A DNA stretch of 64,000 bases from Perkinsus chesapeaki. Taxonomy: Eukaryota; Perkinsozoa; Perkinsida; Perkinsidae. Below the pieces are notes generated by a model. It was not told where the DNA came from. It searched no databases and saw nothing but the letters and a program-made list of their open reading frames with translations. The position numbers and the translations under genes were made by a program. This document shows, in pieces, positions 52,003 through 61,690 of the stretch. The stretch covers positions 62,001-126,000 of the forward strand of contig JAAPAO010000017.1 of NCBI GenBank assembly GCA_013115145.1, written 5' to 3'. Positions within the stretch are counted from its first letter, which is position 1, and each line of letters opens with the position of its first letter.

Positions 52003-55000
52003 CTAGTCGCCGATTAGCCAGGGCGATACCGCTCGGCAGGAAAGTCTGAAAGACAGGTAAGGGTACAGCAGAGACTCCACCGTTTCAGATTGTACTGAGA
52101 GCGGATCCTCGTTGGCGAGGGCCTTGGCTATTTTGGCGGTGACCAGCCGATCCTCCGCAGCTGAGGGCTGAGCCACCTCGGTTAGGTCAAATAGAAGGAA
52201 ATCGAGGATGTGGCGGAGAATGGGAACATCCAAGGCCATCAACTGGGTCATAGGGGACCTACACAACTATCGATATGAGATACGGTTATCACTGGCAGAC
52301 CAATTCAACAAGGATCATATTGACACCACCCAGGTAGATAACAGACACATCAACACACACAAGTGAAAGAGAACATGCAGGGCTTGAAGGGCAGGGCGCA
52401 GGTAAGAGAAAGTTCAGATAAGAGTGTCGATGTCGGGCAGGTCATCAACCGTCCATGTGGAAGTACCTAAGCTTAGCTCTCTCGACTTATAGCGGAGTGG
52501 GAAAGACTGACCGGAAACAGCACCACTATCACGGACAACGCGGAGTTTCTTCGGGCCGCCCGGGTCTCGAAGTGAGGTCCCCTGTAGGTCCATCAGTTGA
52601 GCTACTCCAGCCATATCAACCGCTCGAACAAAGGCGAAACTGAAGTGAGCGAATTAACAATAGCCATGACGTGGTCTGCCCACCGGCGAGGCTTGAGGGT
52701 TATCGGGCACGCGAGGACTTTGCACTCTGTTAATCGAATGCCTTTCTTGCTTGTTAACCATTTGGAAAGGTGTTCTTGATCCATATCTAGAACATGACCA
52801 ACAGACGGCAATACTACAGGAACCACTCAATTGCAGCGTCACCAGATGGAAGATTCTCGAGCCTCACACCTAAGAAGGCGGACTTCCCCATGCTACTCAA
52901 AGAGCCTCGGCGACCCTTCAACAGAGATAAACCTACAAAAGCTCAACAGAAGCTACTGAGAGCTGGCATCTCACCGTCGAGCTTGAGAGAAGCCCTTCTC
53001 ATGCTTTCCTTCTTCCTTGATCTAGCAGCTGGTAGCAAGCTTTGGCTCAGTTCATGATGACCAGAGTGCTTCGCTATGTCGGATGCCGTCCGACCTGAGC
53101 TTACACACTCAGTATGCTATCGGCATCAACAAGGAGCACCTTCATTGTCCTTCTGACTGCATGATCCACCAGAACAGATGAGAAGGTCAGCCATGTCAGC
53201 GCGGCCCATCTCAGCGCAGTGCATCAGAGGCGTCCACCCTCGGCTGCTGTCGGCGTACTTGAGCTGTCAGCAGGGAATTCAGTGCACCGCGAGGCAGCTC
53301 CTTCCTACGTGATCGATCTCGTCTTCACGTTGCACCTCCGAGAAGACCCTCAAGAAAGCCCTCAGATCCACTGCGGTGACACCACGGTTTCTGATGAGCA
53401 GCATCAGCGCCGATCTTCCATCCTTGTCGGTCGCCAACAGACTGAAGTACAGCAGCACTCAAGCACAAAGCAGTGATCATGTACCGTACGCCTTGTCTCT
53501 CTCCTGCTCGACAATGTTTTGGTATAGGGCCAAGGCTGTCTCGACGAAGCCAGCAGCGCATGCTACAAGTATCTAATGATCGGGTAATCGTACGAGGCAT
53601 ATTGCATCCCTCCAGTAGTCACTCACTGCGTTCATGCCTCTGCTATCGACGACATGGATGGAATGCTCATTCACATCACGTTCATCCGGCGGCCTAGCAA
53701 CTGCGCTAGGCCGTCCGAAAGAGCTACGAGCCGGCAAAGCGGGAGCGATGGCAAACAGTGGCCGACTCAGTATCTCCAGACACGCCTCAGTTGATCCACT
53801 GAAACGACACTTCAACTGCGGAAAGCACGAATGGAGGCTAGTCCTACCAGTCAGCTGCGTAAAGCAGCGCAGTGAAGCGTCTTGACGGAGAGAGGTCCGC
53901 TGCCGTCAAGAGCTTTTTATTGGAAGGCTCGAGTGTGTCGACGGCCAGCTTGACTGTGGCCCGGTTATCCGACTTGATCGCCAGAGACAAGAGGGTGTCA
54001 CCTGCAGCAGTTCAACAAACATGCCACTGCTGGGGGTTCTTCAAAGGGTACCAGTGAAAGAGACGTCGTGTGCCGGACCATCGACCTTGGCACCGGCTTC
54101 GATGAGCATAGCGCAAATCTCAGAGTGACCAGCGGCTGCCGCAAAGTGGATGGCCGTCCAGCCTCCGAGCCTCTCGCGGATGTCCGTTCCTGAAGTTGAG
54201 ATTCAGCAGTGGGTCAGCGGGGTAGTGGGCTTACTGGCACCCGTCCTTAATAGAGTCTTTGCCAAGAGATGCAGGCCCCTAACGAAGCGATTCTATCTGC
54301 ATATTTGGGGACAAAGACTGACCTCATGCAGGTCCACATCAGGGCCGACATCTTCCGCCCTTCTTGGTCGTCATCTACGGTGTCCGGAGAGGCACCAGTC
54401 TCAAGGCACTCTTGCAGCTAAAGTCGAACACTGCAACCATCACCACTAGGGGTCAAAGCTTACTGCGGCAACTTGGGCTTCCTGTTGCTCCTCGGAGGCG
54501 CCACATGTCTTCGCAATGTCCAGCAACCTGTAGGTTGCTGCTCTAAGCCCAGTACCGACACCGGTGTTACCGATCAGTTGCCTCGGCCAAGTCCAGTAGT
54601 TTCTTCCGGGTCTTTTGCAACATTCTCTGATTCACGGTATCATCTTCATCAGGAAGAGACAATAGGTCCACTGCTACTCTAGGGTCAGCACCTGTCGGCA
54701 GAGTAACCACAGGATGATGACTGGGGAGCTAACCTCTGGCAATAAGGAGCTTCACAGCATCCATCGACCCATCCAAAGTTGACTGGGCGACTGTGCCCCA
54801 GTGTGTCCGGTCGTCAGCTCCGTACTCGATAGCATCGGCATCGGCGGTATCTATTGGAAGAGCTCCGCAAGGGATGGAGGCCTGTTGGCCTTACTTGGTT
54901 CCGCAGTGGCCGGGCAAGTGCTGCCCTCATCAACGCCTGCCGCAATGAGTTGCTTCATTCCGTCTAGGTCATTGGTCTTAGCCAGTCTGAATGAAGAAAC

Positions 55001-57127
55001 GATAACCGTCTGGGAAGCTTGCATGGTTGTACCTAAGAAGCTCTCTATTAATCTGTGATGCGCCTTGCAGCCACTCGATTGCTTTCAACTGATGCTCGAC
55101 TAAAACAGGGGTTCCGCCATTTACGAGCTCCTCGGTTACACACCTGAATCCACTGGCTGATGGCCCCACCGGTCTTCCGCGTCCAGTCGGCAGCCAAACT
55201 CGCGTGCTAGTATACCAACCTGACCAGAGTTCCAATGCTGTGCGCTACAGGCAGGAGTCGCTCCTTACGGTGCTGAGTTTGCCCTGCCGAGCCGCCCAAT
55301 GAAGGCTGGTCTGGCCGTCCATGTCCTGGGAATCTACACCGTCACCGTGGTCGTAGCTGTCAGCTCTTGGCACTGCTGCAGCTTTAGGTCTGAGAACTTA
55401 TCCACCACAGGGCTCCGATGACTATCGCGTTACGGGTTCCGAATAGCGGTGGCCAGGAATCTCACACACTCGTCATGGCCGTTCATAGCTGCCCAATGGA
55501 GAGGCGTCCAGCCCCGACGATCGGGTCGCTGATAGAACACATAGTAGCGCCGTTCAAACATCCACTCTTTACTTCGATATCAGCCTTCATATTTACAAGT
55601 AGCCTAGCCATGGCCACGTTGCCCCGGCGACAAGCGATCTGATTAGGATCTCACTCTGCTAGCCGACAGAAGGTTCGTTACTGATAATGCTGTCACGTCT
55701 TCCTCGCTTCCAGGTGACTCTAGGAGCAGATGAGGAGGGAGCTGCTTCTGATGGGGACCTGATAGAGTGAGGGCGCCATCTGTCCGGGGACGTTCGGGCG
55801 GAGTATGATCGTAATAATGATGTGATTAACGGACATTAATAACATCACGATCGATTAACTATTCAAAGGGCCTTCCCTTACCCTCCGCGGCAACAGTCTG
55901 ATGAAGCCCATCATACCGTGCAAAGACCTTCATTAAAGGGTCCCCCTTATCGCCTGGATGTTGGGCAGCTATCATGGGCAGTGACCACCCGAACTCATCG
56001 TGACAGCTGAGACTTGAATGCGATTCCCAAGTAAGGGGAGAGGCCCCCACCTGGCTATCTCTTCCGGGTCGACGTCATGGAAAGCTTTGTCAAGAGCCAC
56101 AGAGTTCATCTTGCGGCACGCAGCAATAGCAGCCTTCTTATCGAGCCGACGACTGTATCTGAGAGTGAAGATGCATTAAGTTCGCACTCGTATAGAGTTA
56201 CACTTTAGCCGGTGGAGTCGGTGGGACTTCATCTTCCTTGTCTCCCTCGACAGGATCCTCAACAAACGACTCGCTGCCAACCCTGGACTTCTTCTTCTTC
56301 AAAACCGACTGTTGTCTGGTTGGCACCGTCAGGCTGAAGTATAGGGGATGTAAGCTGCCAATCATATCGGCAGCTACTTTTTCGACTCCGTTGCGTGTTT
56401 CTTGCCGTCAGCCTCTGCATGACTGGGAGGCGCGCCTCTTCGCGAAGATGCAGCCGTCATTGCAGATGTCTGCTGCGCCCAAAATCATGATCGAGGGGCA
56501 TTGACCAACACCAGAAAAATTCTGCCTCAGAAACGGAGAAATGATCTCCAACAACATCACCAATAAAGGTGCATGTTAACGCCCTCAACGACCGGTTTCA
56601 CCGGCACCACTTCGTTAACGTCTGCCAGGCGCCATATCCTGCCAGATTCAGTAATAGGGACGAAATTGTCGTCTAAGGGATGCGTTGGGTCCGGCTCGTA
56701 CCTACAGAGGCGAGTGACGCTACCGCGAAACAGTGAAGCTGTGAATAATAACAGGCGGCTAATAGGCGCCTATCATTGAGCTTACTCCATGCCAGCTTCC
56801 ATTATCACTATGTGCTCTGCAACTGGACCAGAGTTTCCAGAAGATGGATCCTCTCCATTAGGATAGCCAACCAACTGAGGAAGCGAGAACCTCCAGAATG
56901 CGCAGAGCCGCCAAGCTTACCGGGTCCCCGTGATGGTCCTCTACCCAGTAGGTCTGCCTTAAGTTAACGACAATGTGCATCCGAGCAACCAGACCTTAAC
57001 TTCAACCGTACCCCGCTCGTTGTAGAGGAAAGCTCTCACCTGCCCCTCGGGCTAGCTGAATGGCGTCTCGGTAGATGTGCCGCTTCTCGGTACAGTAGCG
57101 ATTCCCGTAGAACCGGTACAAGTCCAT
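52003..57127 (-). CDS. Ankyrin-repeat protein with a lineage-specific N-terminal module
   Basis: ATG 57127 opens MDLYRFYGNRYCTEKRHIYR; the next exon has VNLRQTYWVEDHHGD, a module also found in the neighbour at 57725-58850. Further exons read ESGRIWRLADVNEVVPVKPV and a Lys-rich segment (VLKKKKSRVGSESFVEDP). From about 55860 down to 53600 there are at least seven ankyrin repeats, e.g. GWTPLHWAAMNGHDECVRFL, DGQTSLHWAARQGKLSTV, GWTAIHFAAAAGHSEICAML, DTLLSLAIKSDNRATVKLAV and QIACRRGNVAMARLLVNMKA. The C-terminal part includes LDVPILRHILDFLLFDLTEV, like the helical end of ankyrin-SOCS type proteins. Ankyrin repeats bind proteins. Exon boundaries between 52300 and 53600 are not worked out, and the 3' end is tentative. 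Confidence 0.72.
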
Positions 57128-57228
57128 TTGTGGATCTGAGATGGAGCACTCGCTCAAGGTACTCTATCGGGATTTTTCGAGCGTCTCGTTTCCATGGCGG
57201 GCGCGGGAGACAACGAGAATGACGCGCA

Positions 57229-57501
57229 TCACGGGCGCAGGAAAACCGTTGCTATGGAGATGATCAGCGTACCTAAATTCTCACTGAATTTTTCAATACC
57301 CGTTAATTGAAACAACAGTTTGGCAGTGCGCTGCCATCCGAAAACAGTCGCACTGTGATATTTTAGAAAGGACTGCGTCACGTTACCCGTCTCCTTGGTC
57401 CCAGCTATCCAGAACTGCTTGTCAACACGGGACCCTGCAAATTTATGGATCTCGAATTTGTGCCGTATGTTTCCTAAAACAGATATCGACACTGTCCTCA
57501 C
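57229..57501 (-). CDS. Fragment of a local family (IAGT..GWQ motif)
   Basis: The frame contains SRVDKQFWIAGTKETGNVT and VFGWQRTAKLLFQLTG. A related block (ARVDRAYYIAGTTEPG, then LGWQKLWIQEW) lies near 58860-58950. The shared R-V-D-x-x-(F/Y)-(W/Y)-I-A-G-T-x-E-x-G pattern shows a duplicated exon, but no complete gene was assembled here. It could be the last exon of a gene or a relic left between the ankyrin gene and tRNA-Asn. Confidence 0.4.
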   Translation of the reverse strand: MRTVSISVLGNIRHKFEIHKFAGSRVDKQFWIAGTKETGNVTQSFLKYHSATVFGWQRTAKLLFQLTGIEKFSENLGTLIISIATVFLRP

Positions 57502-57624
57502 AGAGAAGGCACACTTCCAACCACGGTCTCACGGTTCCTCTTGAATTCAGAGACCGACTCGGTGAACGCAATCCGTGTCTCAAGTTCCTATTATAGAGGG
57601 CGAAATGAACACTTCCGAAACATG

Positions 57625-57697
57625 GCTCCGCTAGCTCAGTAGGCAGAGCGTGTGGCTGTTAACCACAAGGTCGGTGGTTCGAACACATCGTGGAGCG
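57625..57697 (+). tRNA. trnN-GUU: tRNA-Asn (GTT)
   Basis: Acceptor GCTCCGC pairs with GTGGAGC (one G-T), D stem GCTC/GAGC, anticodon stem TGTGG/CCACA around CTGTTAA with anticodon GTT, T loop TTCGAAC. The T stem has a mismatch next to the loop (G53 against A61) and one G-T pair, so it may be weakened or a recent pseudogene. Confidence 0.85.
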
Positions 57698-57724
57698 CTT
57701 TTACTATCCAATTAGCATCGAACA

Positions 57725-58850
57725 CTAATCTCTACCTATCTTTGCTTCTGCTATCGTTGCTCGAATGTGCGCCTCCATAGCTGGAGTAAAACAGTTGAAG
57801 TCGCCAGCACTTTCATCTTGGCGACCTGCTCGAGGATCATATGCACACAAGCCAGACAGACCGCCCCACAACTTACTCGCAAGCTCTGCTATTCTGGCTA
57901 GGCAAAAATGAGCATCGTCGATAATGCCCTGAGAATAGCTTATGGGACTACAAGGAGCGTTGAGGGAAAGACGCAATTACGAGAAACCGCAGCTTGCAGC
58001 ACCTTCTGCCATCCTGTATGGAACCACTTCGAAAAACCACTCTTTTTGAAAAGGGAGGGTGCTATCTCGTGAAGCTCGGAAACTACGGCACAGGACGCGT
58101 TAGCTGACAGCTTATTGACGAGGTGCATCCACGGCACAAATTCCGTCAGAGTAGGACGTCCCAATAGAAGCGACATCCAGCGTTTTAAACAAGAACTTTT
58201 GTACGTCCGATATGGTTTTGGTTCTCCACAGTTGGCAACAACACCACCACAGGGTAATGACAGAAACGCTATTGAGGGATGTACAAAGACGTAACATGAA
58301 AATGCTCACCACTGGGAATACACACCACCAGTCGTTATCACACCATTGGCATCAGCTATCTTCCACGGATTGGCCTCTGTGGACACCGGTTTCATGCGAG
58401 GTATGCCGGGGGGTAAGGGGTCGTCAGATATTTCTGGTGCACCTTCCGCCCTGAAACCACCCTGGTCACCGGTGCTTCAACTGCGTGTCTACTCAAGGGC
58501 ACATTCGAAGGCGAAGGAGTGAGATGCCAGCGTCTTCCCTGATAGTGTCCTGCAGTCCACGAAATCTCGGGAGCCGAATACCTGCAGACTGATCAACCGC
58601 ATGATCGGCAGCTCCGCAGCGGCCCACCTTCTCCCCGTTGCGTCCCTCCACCCAGTAGGTCTGTCGAACATTCGCCACCATATGAACCCGCAAGACCATA
58701 CCTGAGATAGCCCAGTAACCCCAGCTGCAGCAGTCAGGTCTTTTTGCTACCCTTAGCTCGCACCAACTGCATCAACTCTGTATGGGTGTTGACAGGTTCT
58801 GTCGAAAGTCTGAAAGAATCCTCGAAGGGATAGTAGCCTCGGTGGCCCAT
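57725..58850 (-). CDS. Paralogue of the ankyrin protein's N-terminal module, no ankyrin repeats
   Basis: ATG 58850 opens MGHRGYYPFEDSFRLSTEPV; after an intron (GTAGCA..CTCAG) comes MVANVRQTYWVEGRNGEKVG, matching MHIVVNLRQTYWVEDHHGD in the ankyrin gene with the intron in the same phase. The next part (PVSTEANPWKIADANGVITT) matches ESGRIWRLADVNEVV there. The remaining exons, SELHEIAPSLFKKSGFSKWF, HTGWQKVLQAAVSRN and LCAYDPRAGRQDESAG to the stop at 57727-57725, resemble a block at 59431-59709 (EAHKMCPRLFGKS..LGWQWVEVSQCAV). Module function unknown. Confidence 0.5.
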
Positions 58851-58899
58851 TCCTGAATCCACAACTTCTGCCATCCTAACCTAGCAGTGACCTCCTAAC

Positions 58900-59709
58900 C
58901 TGGCTCTGTCGTCCCCGCTATATAGTAAGCCCGGTCGACCCGTGCAGCCGGTATCGAATAAAAATCAAGCTGATGGATGATGTCACCTAAGTACGCATCC
59001 AGCCCAACGGCCTTCCAGCAGGCTACCTCTCTCAACCGCTTCTAGGACCATGCGAACATGTTCCCGCATGGGCTCGGTAAGTGGCAAGGTTGACAACGTG
59101 GGCTCCACTGTAAGCGTGTCTGAAGGGAAAGCTACTACCAAGTGTTAAGGACTAGTAGAGACTTGATCGCGCAGAGACAGCAAAGGGTTCTTCGTGTCGT
59201 ACACACGTTACCGTCCAAGCAGATAGACTATTACCATACTTGTATAATACGAGTCGTATTACGCCACGTCAAAGAAATACCAACCACCCACAGTCGCCCA
59301 CAGAAGTTCGGTACAGAAGAAGGATGTCGCAATAAGATATCTCCTAAGCTGCTCATTTACTAGTCTCAGTGTTTTCACAATACCAATCTCTATCGTACTC
59401 GATGCCGCTGCCAGCTTCCGCATCTGCTCTTCAGCTTGTTTCAGGAAAACCTACCACAGTGACATACATCTCCACTGCGCACTGGGAGACTTCTACCCAT
59501 TGCCACCCCAAAGTGAGCCAGCTGGTCATCGGACTTTTTCCGAATAGCCTCGGGCACATCTTATGGGCCTCTGCTATGGCCTGATGGGTGTTGGTCTTTT
59601 TCCACAACACATGCAAGAAACCATTGTAGTTGATGGGCACATGTGTCCCTATCATTAACACGCCCGCCCCGGCGCCTTGGTTCAATAATGCAGATGTAGT
59701 AGAGGCCAT
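58900..59709 (-). CDS. Further member of the same local family, incomplete model
   Basis: Exons recognised: IGTHVPINYNGFLHVLWKK, EAHKMCPRLFGKSPMTSW and LGWQWVEVSQCAVEMYV (59431-59709), a helical stretch (KQAEEQMRKLAAASSTIEIG) and MREHVRMVLEAVERGSLLEG (58990-59080), then HQLDFYSIPAARVDRAYYIA. The middle part, 59100-59360, does not resolve into exons. It may be one gene or the remains of two. It lies between the gene starting at 58850 and the haem genes. Confidence 0.38.
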
Positions 59710-60264
59710 ATTAATGGCGCTAATACGGATTCTTCAAGCATGGCTGGCGAACACACCTCACTTAGTGGAAGTGATACTAATGCATATGCTACTAATCACT
59801 GTACAGTCCGTTATTATCATACTGCAGTTTATGCCCCTTAGTAGCCCCTCTATATCATTTCGGTGTAATCGATTTCTTCGAATATCAGTGCCATGTGTGA
59901 GAGTTCAGGTCCCTCATTCGTAGAGGATTATACCTATACTATTTTAACAGTCTAATTCAACCTTAACGTGTCCGCCCTAAACTCTCCTTGGTTGTTGTGA
60001 TCTGCAAAGTCGCACGGAAATTCCTCCACGTATCCTTAGCATACACACTTGGCTTGAGGAAAGCCTAACAATGGGGATGTATTCTTGTACATACGCGCGC
60101 GATGAAACGAACTTCGCCAGTGGAAAGAGCCTAACACTCTACAAAGGAGAGACCTCGACTCTCACACACAGGTACTATATGCGGGAAAAAACTGATTATA
60201 CTTCAACCTGTGGAGAGGTGTATATTTTGTACTTAAGTTTCAACCGATATCTCCCTTAATACAA

Positions 60265-60297
60265 CGAAATATTCTATTTCATTGGGGAGGGCTGTAG
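60265..60297. repeat. 33-bp repeated element, copy 1
   Basis: CGAAATATTCTATTTCATTG followed by GGGAGGGCTGTAG; nearly identical to 60849-60881 (about 28 of 33 positions). Confidence 0.7.
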
Positions 60298-60429
60298 CAG
60301 CTCTACACGTAGACACCCAACACAACCACCTCGTCGGCCGTAAGTACTCAGGCATTGAGTCAACACAAATGAGGATGCCACTAGAAACTCTCGTGAAACA
60401 GTGAAACAGTGTGGGAAAGCATGGAGTCC

Positions 60430-61422
60430 CTAAGTCTTCTGTTTTTTCCTCATGGAATGCTCCCCGCCGCCAACTCTATCACAAAACTCGGAAAAATTCA
60501 GACACACGGTGATCCTCTCTTCGGGTATGCCCGCGCCCCTCAGAGCCTCGTAGGTGTGGCCAGGACCGCAGCCGTGAACTTTAACCTAATGGTTGAATCT
60601 TAGACACGAGAAGGAAGGAGCGGTATGACTAACATCATGTATGGCAAAACCGACACCCACGAGCAGTTCCGAGTTCGGCGGTCCGAGAATTTTTTGCGAG
60701 AAGTACTACTTCTGAAGTAGTATGGTAGATTTAATCAACACAGTTTGATGCAACTGTGAATCCCCCCACAGCGCGATAGTACAGCCCGACGCCATGTTTA
60801 AAATTTCACTCTTTAACACTCAATATTGAGTGACGAATCGATAAGAAACGGAATATTCTATTTCATTGCGTCGGGCTGTAGATCACGAACTTACCCTATC
60901 GACCAGACCAGTAGCTAGCCTCCGAGCCTCGCTGAACGCTGAGCCGCTACCCCAGAAAATATGTGTGGCTGTTTTAAGATCGGCCGGGCAGCTTTCCACA
61001 GAGTACTTAGGCTTGAGGGTATAGGTGCCAAGTGCATCCATCTACAAGAGGAATGTGATGCGGAAATACCAACACGGTATATCAAACACTCACTCGAACG
61101 GCTTCTCCGAAGGCCGCAGTGGCGTGCTGCTTCTCGGCGGCATCACAGTGGGTGACCTTTACCCATCTCTTTAATTTCGGTGCCAATGCTGATAGATCCG
61201 GGTCTTCCTGTACGCCTAGACTATCAGCACTCCCTACATGCAGCCACTACAGTGTCGGAGAGTCCCTGGGAACCTACCAGTGCACCACAAGCCCTTCTTG
61301 GCCAGCTGCTTCCAACTGGTAGTGCCAGCAACCCATACAGGTATACCCATAGAGTTAATAGTCTCTATAAGCTTATCAGGCGATGAAGGCAACGCTGAGG
61401 CCTTGGAAATCCACAGACCAAA
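60430..61422 (-). CDS. HEMD: Uroporphyrinogen-III synthase
   Basis: Closes hydroxymethylbilane into uroporphyrinogen III. The exons read GLWISKASALPSSPDKLIET and GIPVWVAGTTSWKQLAKKGL (the TSanaV..vG.kTa..L...G pattern of HemD), WVKVTHCDAAEKQHATAAFG, MDALGTYTLKPKYSVESCP, ATHIFWGSGSAFSEARRLA and, after a ~290-nt intron, VKVHGCGPGHTYEALRGAGI (the IGp.TA.aL.e.G signature), ending KKQKT with the stop at 60432-60430. HemD sequences are always weakly conserved, so the call rests on the order of these patterns and on the adjacent HemC. The N-terminal exon upstream of 61422 (within 61430-61690) is not settled; the coding may be continuous with hydroxymethylbilane synthase. Confidence 0.75.
60849..60881. 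repeat. 33-bp repeated element, copy 2
   Basis: CGGAATATTCTATTTCATTG followed by CGTCGGGCTGTAG, at the 5' end of the long HemD intron; see 60265-60297. Confidence 0.7.
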
Positions 61423-61690
61423 CTGAAAAAATTATCTTAACCTCGGAAGGAAGGCGAGTCGCCAAACTTGAAATGCACCACCAAATAGTTCACACAATAT
61501 ACCACCGCGGCTTCATCTATGGCATGGTGGACCGTAAATAAGTCACGGCTCGATTTACTAAATAGCGCTCCCAATGAAACTAGGAGAGCTTACCAAACCC
61601 ACCCGGCTACGGAAAGACCATCTTATCTCACAAAACGAGGAAAACAAATGACGGCTCGACGTGGACCGGGCCATGTCAGGATCAAGCGCG

